In this document: piece after piece, positions 27,546-36,707 of the stretch
Layout of the letters: every line of letters starts with the position of its first letter
How positions within the stretch are numbered: the stretch's first letter is position 1
From: an uncultured Flavobacteriales bacterium
GTDB lineage: Bacteria; Bacteroidota; Bacteroidia; Flavobacteriales; JBLHRE01
Assembly (NCBI GenBank): GCA_937139155.1
Contig: CAKZPI010000026.1
Span: 58,388-122,387, forward strand
Length of the DNA: 64,000 nt
Direction of reading: 5' to 3'
The notes under the pieces: model-generated
What the model saw: the letters and a program-made list of their open reading frames with translations, nothing else
What the model was told of the DNA's origin: nothing
The model's database searches: none
Position numbers and translations under genes: made by a program

Positions 27546-29093
27546 TTATTTAGCACCAAGAACCCCCAAGATTCCCCGGGTTAGCTCTCTAAAAATGGTT
27601 CGGCCAATTTGCCTTACCATGGTATTTTTGCTCATTTCACTCAATACACTTTCAGGCTCCGTCTTTTTCCTTTGCCTTCCAGCTTTTTTCAAATGCTTTT
27701 TAAGCTTTTCTTCCTCTCCCCTTTTTTTCTCGGCCTGCTCAATTTTTTCCTTTAGGATTTCCTCGGCCGATTCAGTATCAATTTCCCGATTGTATTTCTT
27801 TGCCAGGTCAGAGTTTTTCACCAATTCATTCAATTCCGACTTACTGATTACATCCATCCTTGACAAGGGAGGCCTCATTAGGGTATGGGCCAAAGGAGTG
27901 GGCCTTCCCTTTTCATTTAACACGGATATAAAGGCTTCCCCTACCCCCAATTCAGTAAGGCCTTGAGCTGGATTATAAAATTCTGAAATCGGGAAATTTT
28001 CAGCCGAGCGTTTGATCTGCCTCCGATCTTTGGCCGTAAAAGCCCTCAAGGCATGTTGAATTTTTAAACCGCATTGGCCTAAAATATCCTCAGGTATATC
28101 TTCCGGATTCTGGGTAATGAAGAAAATCCCAACCCCCTTTGATCTGATTAATTTTATGATTACTTCGATTTGATCCAGCAAAGGCCCCGAGGCATTCTGA
28201 AAAATCAAATGGGCCTCGTCAATGAAAAAGGCTAGTTTTGGTTTTTCTGGATCACCCTCCTCAGGTAACTTCGCGTAAAGCTCTGTTAACAAACATAGCA
28301 TGAAGGTAGAGAACAAGCGGGGCTTAGACTGCATGTCCATCAACCGAATCACAGACAATACCCCTTTCCCATCTCGATCCCTTCGAATGAAGTCTTGAAT
28401 CTCAAAAGATGGCTCCCCAAAAAAGGCTTCTCCTCCCTCCTGTTCAAGGGCAATGATTCTTCTTAGAATGGCATTTATGGATGCCGGAGAAATGAACCCG
28501 TATTCCTTCCCAATCTCTGCTTTTCCCTCATCATTGGCATACCGAAGCAGCCCCTTCAAGTCTTCCAGATTAATCAAAGGCATCCTATGATCATCGGAGT
28601 ACTTGAACAAAACGGCAAGTACAGACTCTTGGGTATCGTTTAGGTCTAGAATTTTGGCAAGAAGTACCGGACCAAATTCAGAAACGGTTGCCTTCATGGC
28701 CACTCCTTTCTCACCGCTAAAGCTCATAGGTTCAACCGGGAATCCGGTTGGATTGTAATCAATTTGAGCCGCTAGGCAACGATGAACCACATGCTTGTTC
28801 GAGGAGCCCGGCTTGGCCAAACCACTCAGGTCTCCCTTTATGTCCATCAATACACATGGAACCCCTTGAAGGCTTAGCTGTTCAGCAAAAACCTGAAGAG
28901 ACTTTGTTTTACCCGTACCCGTTGCCCCGGCAATCACTCCATGCCTATTCACCGTATTCAAGGGCATTCTTACTTGAAGGCCTTGAACCGGTTGGTTTTG
29001 ATAAACAGCCGCACCAAAACAAATGCTCGGACCCTCAAAATCATACCCGGCTTGAATATGTTCTTGAAAGCTCATGGTCTTTGTTTCAACCAA
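27546..29093 (-). CDS. DUF853 / HerA-like ATPase (YjgR family)
   Basis: 515 residues. P-loop ATPase of the HerA/FtsK superfamily: Walker A AGATGTGKTKSL at about residue 57, Walker B LAFFIDEAHLIF near 290, and FFITQNPEDIPEDILGQCGLKIQHALRAF as the sensor/arginine-finger region. A coiled, highly charged C-terminus (about 430-490) follows. The biochemical role is not established; the family is related to DNA-pumping ATPases. It neighbours a DUF937 gene (10 bp before its start) on the same strand. Confidence 0.9.
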   Translation of the reverse strand: MVETKTMSFQEHIQAGYDFEGPSICFGAAVYQNQPVQGLQVRMPLNTVNRHGVIAGATGTGKTKSLQVFAEQLSLQGVPCVLMDIKGDLSGLAKPGSSNKHVVHRCLAAQIDYNPTGFPVEPMSFSGEKGVAMKATVSEFGPVLLAKILDLNDTQESVLAVLFKYSDDHRMPLINLEDLKGLLRYANDEGKAEIGKEYGFISPASINAILRRIIALEQEGGEAFFGEPSFEIQDFIRRDRDGKGVLSVIRLMDMQSKPRLFSTFMLCLLTELYAKLPEEGDPEKPKLAFFIDEAHLIFQNASGPLLDQIEVIIKLIRSKGVGIFFITQNPEDIPEDILGQCGLKIQHALRAFTAKDRRQIKRSAENFPISEFYNPAQGLTELGVGEAFISVLNEKGRPTPLAHTLMRPPLSRMDVISKSELNELVKNSDLAKKYNREIDTESAEEILKEKIEQAEKKRGEEEKLKKHLKKAGRQRKKTEPESVLSEMSKNTMVRQIGRTIFRELTRGILGVLGAK

Positions 29094-29103
29094 AGTTTCG
29101 ATC

Positions 29104-29544
29104 TTAAAATAGTCCTTTTAGGGCCTTTCCAGCCATTCCTGAGATCCCATCTCCTCCGCCAAAAAGGGAGGTCAAGGGCGAGGCGTCATCCTTAGGGGTT
29201 TCCTCATTTTTCTTAGTGATTAAGCTCAAAAGACTCGGAATAATGATTTTCACAATGGACCCGGCTTTTGAAGAGTCCAGGCCAAGCTTATCCATTAACC
29301 CATCCATTATGCCGGTGGTCAAGCTGGCTTGAAGACCATCTGCTGATTTAGAATTGGAGTCATTGCTGAAGAGGTTCATTACCGTGTCTAAATTACCCCC
29401 CATGAGTTTAGAACCCACAGTTTTTGTGGTCTCAGTTTTTACCACATCCATTACCGAACCGAGCATGGAATCTGAAATTCCAGTTTTTTCCTGAATTTCG
29501 CCTCCAACTTGAGACTTGAGGCCTGAAATGATTTGATCAAACAT
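29104..29544 (-). CDS. DUF937 family protein
   Basis: 147 residues from the ATG giving MFDQIISGLKSQ; an in-frame start at 29574 would add 10 residues with no family match. The small helical protein carries GISDSMLGSVMDVV and a glycine/serine-rich C-terminus (SLFGGGDGISGMAGKAL), the pattern of DUF937/YidB-like proteins. Function unknown. Probably first gene of a leftward unit with the DUF853 ATPase. Confidence 0.8.
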   Translation of the reverse strand: MFDQIISGLKSQVGGEIQEKTGISDSMLGSVMDVVKTETTKTVGSKLMGGNLDTVMNLFSNDSNSKSADGLQASLTTGIMDGLMDKLGLDSSKAGSIVKIIIPSLLSLITKKNEETPKDDASPLTSLFGGGDGISGMAGKALKGLF

Positions 29545-29645
29545 AGTGTTGTTATTTCTTGCCAAACTATTCAATGTTAATTACCTAGAGCCTTACTTTC
29601 ATTAGTTTCGATTTGGATTTTTATCAGTTTTGCAAACCCTAAAAA

Positions 29646-30239
29646 ATGAGCATGTACAGAGCCAAAACCGTAGATGACTATTTAGCACACCATATTAACT
29701 ACCAAAAAGAACTTGACCTTTTGAGGTCTGTAATTCTAGAGTTTCCGTTTGAAGAAAACATAAAATGGGGAGCGCCTACTTACTCTTACCAGGGAAAGAA
29801 CTTAATCGGTTTAGGGGCTTTTAAATCCTATGTTGGTCTCTGGTTTTTTCAGGGGGGGTTGCTCTTAGATGACCATAAGGTTTTAGTCAATGCCCAAGAA
29901 GGTAAGACCAAGGCCCTGAGGCAATGGAGGTTTTCAGAACTCCCAGAAATTGACCCTCAACTCTTACGTTTGTACATTCAAGAAACCCTAGACAACGCTA
30001 AGGCGGGAAGAGAAATCAAAGCTGAGAAAAAGCCCTTGATCCTTCCGGAAGAGCTCCAAGAAAACTTAGACAATAACCCCAACTTGAAGTCTGCCTTTGA
30101 AAAACTCAGCTTTGGAAAGAAAAGGGAGTACGCTGAACATATTGGGGCTGCCAAAAGAGCCGAAACCCGCAAAAGACGAATGGAAAAGGCCTTTTCCATG
30201 ATTCTGGAAGGGAAGGGATTGAACGATAAATACCGCTAG
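29646..30239 (+). CDS. DUF1801/YdeI family protein
   Basis: 197 residues in two parts. Residues 1-115 are a DUF1801 fold (VDDYLAHHINYQKELDLLRSVIL, ENIKWGAPTYSYQGKNLIGLGAFKSYVGLWFF). Residues about 120-197 are a YdeI-like basic helical tail (LEKLSFGKKREYAEHIGAAKRAETRKRRM in part). The family is often described as YdeI/OmpD-associated; the fold resembles frataxin-like proteins and the role is unknown. It is a single gene with no clear promoter box. Confidence 0.85.
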   Translation: MSMYRAKTVDDYLAHHINYQKELDLLRSVILEFPFEENIKWGAPTYSYQGKNLIGLGAFKSYVGLWFFQGGLLLDDHKVLVNAQEGKTKALRQWRFSELPEIDPQLLRLYIQETLDNAKAGREIKAEKKPLILPEELQENLDNNPNLKSAFEKLSFGKKREYAEHIGAAKRAETRKRRMEKAFSMILEGKGLNDKYR

Positions 30240-30246
30240 TATTTTT

Positions 30247-30254
30247 TATATTTG
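30247..30254 (+). promoter_or_regulatory. -7 box of the exonuclease gene
   Basis: TATATTTG, a perfect TAnnTTTG, overlapping the region just after the upstream stop and 36 nt before the ATG at 30291. It supports the later start. Confidence 0.6.
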
Positions 30255-30290
30255 AGCCGCCATCTAGCTATTGAGACCCGACTCTTTTTT

Positions 30291-31220
30291 ATGAATTTTG
30301 TTGCCATTGATTTTGAAACTGCTAATGCCTCCCGTACTTCGGCCTGTGAAATAGGTGTAACCGTTGTTCAGGAAGGCACCATTATAGATACCTACAGCCA
30401 TTTGATTCGGCCCAAGGAAAACTATTTTAATTTTTTCAATACTAAGATTCACGGCATAAATGCCAAAATGGTTTCCAAAGAACCTGAGTTTCCTGAGGTT
30501 TGGCAGAAAATTCAAAGTGATTTTCAAGACTCGGTCTTGGTAGCACACAATGCCAATTTTGACATGGCTGTGCTAAAGTCTTGCCTTAAACTCTACAAAT
30601 TAGAGGTTCCTAAATCACCCTATATATGCACGGTTCAAATTGCTAGAAAGGTTTGGCCAGAACTTGACCGGTTTCGCCTAAATAGAATGGCTGAGTTTCT
30701 TGGTTTAGACTTTAAGCACCATAAAGCCGAAGATGACGCTAGGGTATGTGCTGAAATCCTTTTGGCAGCTATGCGGAAGAAAAACGCTGAATCGGTTGTT
30801 CACCTCCTTCAAGAAATCAAACTCCCTCCTAAAAACTTGGTTCAACTTGATAATTTAGGACCAACGGGACCGGCCAGGAAAATGGGCCTTCCCAAACCCA
30901 ATAAAAAGGCTGATAAAACCGGGTACTTCCATAAAAAGGAAGTTGTCTTTACAAGGGCCTTGAAAAGCATGCCTAGACCCAAAGCCTATAAACTAGTTGC
31001 CCAATTGGGCGCTTTACCATCCTCTGAAATAAGTCCAGCTACCAAACTTCTTGTGGTTGGAGGACCAGATTTTAGAGAAAACAATACCAAGCCGGTTACC
31101 ACCAAGCTCAAAAAAGCCCTTAAAGGCATTAGTCAAGGGCAGACCATTGAAATTATCTCGGAACAAGAATTCCTAGATAAAATTCCTCTCGACCTCAAAC
31201 AAAAGGTATTGAAGAGGTAG
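30291..31220 (+). CDS. DEDDh 3'-5' exonuclease with BRCT-like C-terminus
   Basis: 309 residues from the ATG at 30291 (MNFVAIDFETANASRTSACE). DnaQ-like exonuclease: Exo I VAIDFETAN, Exo II VAHNANFDM, Exo III HKAEDDARVCAEI (DEDDh class). The C-terminal third (about 215-309) looks like a BRCT domain (KLLVVGGPDFRENNTKPVTTKLKKA and a final EIISEQEFLDKI). This architecture is common in exonucleases annotated as DNA polymerase III epsilon-like but is not the replicative proofreader. It probably acts in DNA repair or nucleic-acid trimming. Confidence 0.92.
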   Translation: MNFVAIDFETANASRTSACEIGVTVVQEGTIIDTYSHLIRPKENYFNFFNTKIHGINAKMVSKEPEFPEVWQKIQSDFQDSVLVAHNANFDMAVLKSCLKLYKLEVPKSPYICTVQIARKVWPELDRFRLNRMAEFLGLDFKHHKAEDDARVCAEILLAAMRKKNAESVVHLLQEIKLPPKNLVQLDNLGPTGPARKMGLPKPNKKADKTGYFHKKEVVFTRALKSMPRPKAYKLVAQLGALPSSEISPATKLLVVGGPDFRENNTKPVTTKLKKALKGISQGQTIEIISEQEFLDKIPLDLKQKVLKR

Positions 31221-31294
31221 TTAAAGTTCATCACAAAATTTAATGACTCTTCTCAGCATCAAGAATTTATAGGCTTTTGAATGCCTTTTGAGCC

Positions 31295-31302
31295 TATCTT
31301 TG
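31295..31302 (+). promoter_or_regulatory. -7 box of the response regulator gene
   Basis: TATCTTTG, a perfect TAnnTTTG, 17 nt before the ATG at 31320. It lies inside a longer open frame from 31281, which argues against that upstream start. Confidence 0.6.
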
Positions 31303-31319
31303 CCCCTCATTATTCGCCT

Positions 31320-31706
31320 ATGAAAGCTTGGATTGTTGACGACGACCCTATATATGTATTTGGTTTTAAGAAGCTGCTTGAAAAAGTAGATTTTGCTCAA
31401 GAGATTGAACATTTTGAGAATGGAGAAAAAGCCCTAACCGAACTTTGTGAAAATCATAAACAGGAATTAAGTTTACCCGATGTGATTTTTTTAGACATCA
31501 ATATGCCGGTTATGGATGGCTGGGAATTCTTGAATTTCCTGAAACAATACGAGCTTCCTTCCAGCCTTAACATCCTCCTTAATTCATCTTCTGTTGACCC
31601 CAACGACCTGAAAAAGGCAAAGGAATACGAGATCGTTCAAAAATATCTTACCAAACCCTCCTCAGTAGACACCCTTCGAAAACTAAAATCTGAGTTGGCG
31701 GCTTGA
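31320..31706 (+). CDS. single-domain response regulator
   Basis: 128 residues from the ATG at 31320. A receiver domain alone: acidic pocket VDDDPIY (residues 6-12), phosphoacceptor in VIFLDINMPVMDGW at about residue 58, and conserved lysine in YLTKPSS. There is no output domain, so it should pass phosphoryl groups or bind a partner protein, CheY- or Spo0F-style. No histidine kinase is adjacent. Confidence 0.9.
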   Translation: MKAWIVDDDPIYVFGFKKLLEKVDFAQEIEHFENGEKALTELCENHKQELSLPDVIFLDINMPVMDGWEFLNFLKQYELPSSLNILLNSSSVDPNDLKKAKEYEIVQKYLTKPSSVDTLRKLKSELAA

Positions 31707-31750
31707 CCCCCTAAAGCTTTTCCTTATTTTCACCCGAAATTTATCTTTTT

Positions 31751-32818
31751 ATGAAAATCTCGGGACTTATCCTTTCGGCTTTAGCCTTATCCTTATCGGC
31801 TACAGCCCAATACCAATTTACAGACCTAATAGACATTGAACGGTCTGAAATCAAAAACCAAGAACGAACCGGTACTTGCTGGAGCTTTGCCACTTCTTCC
31901 TTTCTAGAGTCTGAAATCATGCGCATACACGGCGAAATGGTTGACCTCTCTGAAATGTATAATGTGCGTAAAATCTACGAAGACAAGGCCTGGAATTACG
32001 TTATGCGCCAAGGAAAAGCCAATTTCTCTCAAGGCGCCCTTGCTCATGATGTTCTAAGATGTGTTGATATGCACGGACTCGTTCCTCAATCGGCGTACGC
32101 TGGTTTGCCACCTACCGATGACATGCTTAACCACAGTGAATTGGTGGCCAGCGCCAAAGGCTTCCTTGACGGAGTATTAAAGTCAGGAAGTCCAAGCATT
32201 CATTGGAAATCTGCCCTAAATGGTATTCTTGATGTTTATATGGAAGAGGACCTTGAATCTTTCACCTTTGAAGGAAAAGATTATACCCCAGAATCTTTCG
32301 CCAAGAAAATGAAAATTAACCCGGAAGACTACCGTCATTTCACAAGCTTTACCCACCACCCTTTTCAGGATGAGTTCATTTTAGAAATTCCTGACAATTA
32401 CTCAAACGGATCTTTTGAAAACTTACCCCTAGATGAGTTTATGAAAGTAGTTGACAAGGCCCTGAAGAAAGGTTTTACCATTGCATGGGATGGAGATGTT
32501 TCCGAAAAAGGCTTTTCCTCTAAAAACGGAATTGCCATCCTGCCCGCCAATCCTGATCGTGAAGATTTATTTGAAACCCCAGGGGAAGAATTGGAAGTTA
32601 GCCAGGCATCGCGCCAAGCAAATTTTGAAGATTTCACAACCACCGACGATCACCTAATGCATGTGGTAGGAATGGCCAAAGACCAAGACGGTACGGTGTA
32701 TTACATCATTAAGAATTCTTGGGGCGATAGAGGCCCGTATTCAGGATACCTTTATATGTCTGCCGCTTATTTCAAAATGAAAACGGTAGCCATCACCTTG
32801 CATAAAGACGCCCTTTAA
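31751..32818 (+). CDS. secreted C1B-family cysteine peptidase (bleomycin hydrolase-like)
   Basis: 355 residues with a signal peptide (residues 1-20, ATAQ end). Papain-fold aminopeptidase C/bleomycin hydrolase family: the catalytic cysteine is residue 43 in NQERTGTCWSFATSSFLE, histidine in DDHLMHVVGMAKDQDG and asparagine in IIKNSWGDRGPYSG. The 400-450-residue length of classic bleomycin hydrolase is reduced. The signal peptide points to the periplasm or outside. Its stop TAA overlaps the stop of the convergent gene through TTAA at 32815-32818. Confidence 0.93.
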   Translation: MKISGLILSALALSLSATAQYQFTDLIDIERSEIKNQERTGTCWSFATSSFLESEIMRIHGEMVDLSEMYNVRKIYEDKAWNYVMRQGKANFSQGALAHDVLRCVDMHGLVPQSAYAGLPPTDDMLNHSELVASAKGFLDGVLKSGSPSIHWKSALNGILDVYMEEDLESFTFEGKDYTPESFAKKMKINPEDYRHFTSFTHHPFQDEFILEIPDNYSNGSFENLPLDEFMKVVDKALKKGFTIAWDGDVSEKGFSSKNGIAILPANPDREDLFETPGEELEVSQASRQANFEDFTTTDDHLMHVVGMAKDQDGTVYYIIKNSWGDRGPYSGYLYMSAAYFKMKTVAITLHKDAL

Positions 32819-33291
32819 AACACATATCGTATGCTTAGACCTGCACCCTTGGGTTCAAAAGCCTGAACACCAATTAGGTTTACCCCAGGTTTCAGGTCTA
32901 AGGCTACGGTAAACGGAAGATCTGGAAAAGGATACTCCAATCCGGCAACCAAATCAACCCCAATCACGGTTCTGGGTCCGCCCCCTGTAAAATACCCTGA
33001 CCGCCCTACGCCGTCTCCGGTCCAGTAACCCAAGTGGGCACCATAACCAACATACCAATAAAGGTTGGGAGCGGAGGCAAAGGCCTGGTGATGCTCCATT
33101 AAAACAATGGCCAAAAACCCATGGTTGAAATTGCTGACAATTCCTTCTACGGCCTTGGTTTCACTTACAAAACTCTTGTACGAAATGCCCTTTGCAAAGC
33201 CAAACCTACCGCCTAAACTGGCATCGTACATTTGAGCCTGGAGACTTGAAAAGGAAGAAACTAGAAATAATAAGACCAAAAACCGTTTCAT
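32815..33291 (-). CDS. small outer-membrane beta-barrel-like protein
   Basis: 158 residues. Signal peptide about 1-19 (LVLLFLVSSFSSLQAQ). The rest alternates hydrophobic and polar residues in strands (DASLGGRFGFAKGISYKSFV, NLYWYVGYGAHLGYWTG, TVALDLKPGVNLIG) and ends in F (LSIRYVF), the classic terminal aromatic of an outer-membrane barrel recognised by BAM. Function unknown. The stop is shared in TTAA with the peptidase gene. Confidence 0.8.
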   Translation of the reverse strand: MKRFLVLLFLVSSFSSLQAQMYDASLGGRFGFAKGISYKSFVSETKAVEGIVSNFNHGFLAIVLMEHHQAFASAPNLYWYVGYGAHLGYWTGDGVGRSGYFTGGGPRTVIGVDLVAGLEYPFPDLPFTVALDLKPGVNLIGVQAFEPKGAGLSIRYVF

Positions 33292-33361
33292 AGAAGGGGA
33301 TTTTAAGGTTTGAATTCAGCTATTTTTGAGCTCCCGAAAATACGATATACATTGCTTCCCC

Positions 33362-34972
33362 ATGAATAAATCTGTACATTACCTCTTTCTACTATTATAT
33401 GTAGTTCTAGGAATTCTTCAATCCATTCTTTCAGAACCCATTGAAGATGAGGCCTATTACTGGGTCTATGCCCAAAACCTTGATTTCGGGTATTTTGATC
33501 ATCCCCCCATGGTGGCATTTTTCATTCATCTAGGCCAAGTTCTCTTTGAATCCAACCTAGGCTTACGAATATTGTTCCTAGCCTCCTTCATAGGCTCCAT
33601 TCATATCTGGTACACCCTGATTAAACCAAAATCAGAATTAGTATTTCATAGCTTGATTAGCAGCATTGTTGTTTTCCATGTATTTGGAATTTTTGCCGTT
33701 CCAGACCTCCCCCTCCTCCTTTTCACCTCCTTATTTTTATGGCAGTTAAAAGAAATTGAACATAGACCATCAAACCTGAAATACGGAATTCTCGGTCTCC
33801 TTCTAGCCCTGGTTTTTTATTCCAAATACCACGGAATTCTACTGCCTCTTTTCATGGTATTGGCCCAGCCCAAACTCTTTAAATCAGCCGGAATTTATAT
33901 AATGACCGGGGTTTGTATTCTTTTTTTCTTACCCCATATCTATTGGCAAGTTTCAAATGATTTCCCCACCCTGAAATTCCATCTTTTCAACCGGGTAAGC
34001 TCAGGGTTTTCTCTAAATCAACCCCTTGAATACCTGGGGCAGGTGCTTATGATTTTTGGTCCCTTTGCCGGAATACTCTTGCTCATCTTCGGATTAAGAA
34101 AAAAGCCAGAAAATGCTTTCGAAAAGTATTTGAAATACTTGGTTTTTGGTGGAATTCTCTTCTTTTTATTGATGAGCTTTCGCGGAAGAACCGAAGGAAA
34201 CTGGATCATCTTCTTCTTTCCTGCTTTGGTGGTTTTGGGGTATCCTCTTTTGGAAACCTACCTTTTGAAAAGGAAATCCTTATGGATTGGCCTATTTATA
34301 AGCTTTGCCCTACTCGGGGTTGTGATTCGAGGTCATGCCATGTTTAATTTATTCCCAGGAATGAAGGTTTCGCCCAGAATGCATGAAATGAAATCTTTCG
34401 CCTTCATTGCAGACTCCATCAGCCAAGGACATCCCATGGTATTCATGAACTCATATCAAAAACCCTCCTTGGTGAAATACCATACCCAAGCCAAGGCCAG
34501 CTCCTACATCAACCATTACGGAAGGCCTAGCCAATATCAAATCTGGAATCTTACCGATTCCTTTGCAGGCGATACCGTGGTTCTCTTCGGAAAACATATT
34601 GGAGACGCTCAAAAAGTTCCGGGCATGGACAAGAATTTATACGCCAAGATCATCCCAGACTTTCGGGCCTATGAATCTTTGAATTTTGAGCTTGGAGAAA
34701 TTCGGGAATCTCAAGGGTCAAAAGATAGCCTCGAGCTTGTCTTGAATTTCAACCAAGCCCTTGATTCATCCGATCTAAAACGCCTTCAGATATTCGTGAA
34801 GGACTTTAGTTCAAGCGATTACGGAGAATCATTCCAGCTATTTCCGGTTCAAAACCAAACCAAGCACTTCCTAATTAAACTTCCTAAATCTGACCATGAA
34901 TCTGATTATGGACTTGCCTTAAACCCAAGAGATTTACCCCCTGGCAGATTTCAAGCAAAGCTTAAATTTTAA
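33362..34972 (+). CDS. GT39-family glycosyltransferase (ArnT-like)
   Basis: 536 residues from the ATG at 33362 (MNKSVHYLFLLLY); the frame is open to 33326 but the later start begins the first membrane helix. The catalytic N-terminal loop EPIEDEAYYWVYAQNLDFGY with FDHPPMVAFF is the GT39/ArnT/PMT motif, with acidic residues near residue 30 acting on a polyprenyl-phosphate sugar. About 11 membrane helices follow and the C-terminal 120 residues are periplasmic. It probably transfers a sugar from a lipid carrier to a lipid or protein outside the inner membrane; the sugar is unknown. Confidence 0.88.
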   Translation: MNKSVHYLFLLLYVVLGILQSILSEPIEDEAYYWVYAQNLDFGYFDHPPMVAFFIHLGQVLFESNLGLRILFLASFIGSIHIWYTLIKPKSELVFHSLISSIVVFHVFGIFAVPDLPLLLFTSLFLWQLKEIEHRPSNLKYGILGLLLALVFYSKYHGILLPLFMVLAQPKLFKSAGIYIMTGVCILFFLPHIYWQVSNDFPTLKFHLFNRVSSGFSLNQPLEYLGQVLMIFGPFAGILLLIFGLRKKPENAFEKYLKYLVFGGILFFLLMSFRGRTEGNWIIFFFPALVVLGYPLLETYLLKRKSLWIGLFISFALLGVVIRGHAMFNLFPGMKVSPRMHEMKSFAFIADSISQGHPMVFMNSYQKPSLVKYHTQAKASSYINHYGRPSQYQIWNLTDSFAGDTVVLFGKHIGDAQKVPGMDKNLYAKIIPDFRAYESLNFELGEIRESQGSKDSLELVLNFNQALDSSDLKRLQIFVKDFSSSDYGESFQLFPVQNQTKHFLIKLPKSDHESDYGLALNPRDLPPGRFQAKLKF

Positions 34973-35048
34973 GATCATCCGGTAATTTAAAACTCAATTT
35001 TTCAAGGGGCTTAAAACAGGAAACTTTTGAGCGTGAAGGTGGTTTCCG

Positions 35049-35056
35049 TACTTTCG
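35049..35056 (+). promoter_or_regulatory. -7 box of prfC
   Basis: TACTTTCG, one mismatch to TAnnTTTG, 18 nt before the prfC ATG at 35075. An ATG at 35067 is followed at once by an in-frame stop, so it could be an untranslated decoy or a two-codon leader. Confidence 0.5.
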
Positions 35057-35074
35057 CAGCCCTAAAATGAATCC

Positions 35075-36649
35075 ATGAGCTTTACCTCAGAAATAGCCCG
35101 TCGCCGTACCTTCGGAATTGTATCTCACCCAGATGCCGGAAAAACAACTTTGACCGAAAAACTCCTTCTTTTTGGAGGGGCCATTCAAGAAGCTGGGGCT
35201 GTAAAAAGCAATAAAATTAAAAAGGCCGCTACTTCTGACTTCATGGAAATTGAAAAACAAAGGGGGATTTCTGTGGCTACCTCCGTAATGGCCTTTGAAT
35301 ACAAAGACAAGAAAATCAACATTCTTGATACCCCGGGTCACAAAGATTTTGCGGAAGACACCTATCGTACCTTAACCGCGGTTGACTCGGCCATTGTGGT
35401 AATTGATGTAGCAAAAGGGGTTGAGGCTCAAACTGAAAAGCTGGTGGAAGTTTGTAGAATGCGTGATACCCCTATGATGGTATTCATCAACAAGCTTGAC
35501 CGGGTAGGAAAAGACGCCTTTGACCTCCTTGACGAAATTGAGCAAAAACTTCATATGAAGGTTACGCCCCTTAGCTGGCCCATTGGTATGGGACCTGATT
35601 TTAAAGGAGTGTACAATATGTTTGAGCATAAGCTGAACATTTTCCGTGCAAACGAAAAAGACAAGGAGAACTTCATTGAAATCAAAGATTTAGACGATCC
35701 TGAGTTGAATGAAATTGTTGGGGATGATTATGCCGATACCTTGAGAGAGGAGGTTGAACTCTTGCGGGGGGTATATCCAGATTTCGACAATCAAGATTAC
35801 CTGGACGGGAAAGTTTCACCCGTGTTTTTTGGATCGGCAGTGAACAATTTTGGGGTGAACGAGCTATTGGATTGCTTCATTGAAATTGCTCCCCCGCCCC
35901 TACCAAAACCTACCGAAACCCGGATGGTAGAACCTTCTGAAAAAACCTTTTCAGGATTTGTTTTTAAAATCCATGCCAATATGGATCCAAACCACCGCTC
36001 ACGTTTGGCCTTTGTGAAAGTGGTTTCCGGAATCTTTGAACGGAACAAAAACTACCTCCATGTAAGGCATGGGAAAGATTTGAAGTTCTCTTCTCCAACC
36101 GCATTTATGGCGGATAAAAAGGATATCATTGACGAGGCTTTTCCAGGAGATATTGTAGGGATACCTGACAATAAAAACTTTAAAATCGGGGACACCCTTA
36201 CCGAAGGAGAAGAACTCAAGTTCACAGGCATTCCAACCTTCTCGCCCGAACAGTTTAAGTTCATTGAAAACGCTGACCCAATGAAGGCCAAGCAATTGAA
36301 CAAGGGGGTTGATCAACTCATGGATGAAGGGGTTGCTCAATTGTTTACCCTTGAAAGCAATGGACGAAAAATCATTGGAACCGTAGGGGCACTTCAGTTT
36401 GAGGTAATTCAACACCGCCTCCTTCACGAGTACGGAGCCAAATGTAGGTACGAGGCTGTTCCTGTTCATAAGGCCTGCTGGATTACCGGTCCTGAAAAAG
36501 AAATTGAAAAATTCAAGAAAGAACGGCACCGTAACATGGCTACCGATAAATCTGGCAACCCGGTGTTTTTAGCCGATTCGGCCTTTGCCTTACAGCTCAT
36601 GCAGGATAAGTACCCCGAAATTAAATTCCATTTTAAATCGGAGATTTAA
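35075..36649 (+). CDS. prfC: peptide chain release factor 3
   Basis: 524 residues (E. coli RF3: 529). GTPase that removes RF1/RF2 from the ribosome after termination. Seen: G1 [19 protein letters not shown] with RF3-specific [20 protein letters not shown] next to it, G2 [10 protein letters not shown]3 [17 protein letters not shown]4 [11 protein letters not shown]. The C-terminal domain III is present ([23 protein letters not shown]). Own promoter; the downstream gene starts 58 bp later. Confidence 0.98.
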   Translation: MSFTSEIARRRTFGIVSHPDAGKTTLTEKLLLFGGAIQEAGAVKSNKIKKAATSDFMEIEKQRGISVATSVMAFEYKDKKINILDTPGHKDFAEDTYRTLTAVDSAIVVIDVAKGVEAQTEKLVEVCRMRDTPMMVFINKLDRVGKDAFDLLDEIEQKLHMKVTPLSWPIGMGPDFKGVYNMFEHKLNIFRANEKDKENFIEIKDLDDPELNEIVGDDYADTLREEVELLRGVYPDFDNQDYLDGKVSPVFFGSAVNNFGVNELLDCFIEIAPPPLPKPTETRMVEPSEKTFSGFVFKIHANMDPNHRSRLAFVKVVSGIFERNKNYLHVRHGKDLKFSSPTAFMADKKDIIDEAFPGDIVGIPDNKNFKIGDTLTEGEELKFTGIPTFSPEQFKFIENADPMKAKQLNKGVDQLMDEGVAQLFTLESNGRKIIGTVGALQFEVIQHRLLHEYGAKCRYEAVPVHKACWITGPEKEIEKFKKERHRNMATDKSGNPVFLADSAFALQLMQDKYPEIKFHFKSEI

Positions 36650-36707
36650 GCTTTATTTCTCAAGATTTCGTTGATTTCATATAAATTTCAGGGCTTAAAC
36701 CCATGAT

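Noticed and set aside
35999..36529. Antisense frame of 176 codons inside prfC.
   Set aside because: The plus strand here is clearly the conserved RF3 C-terminal half; the antisense frame shows no domain or promoter.
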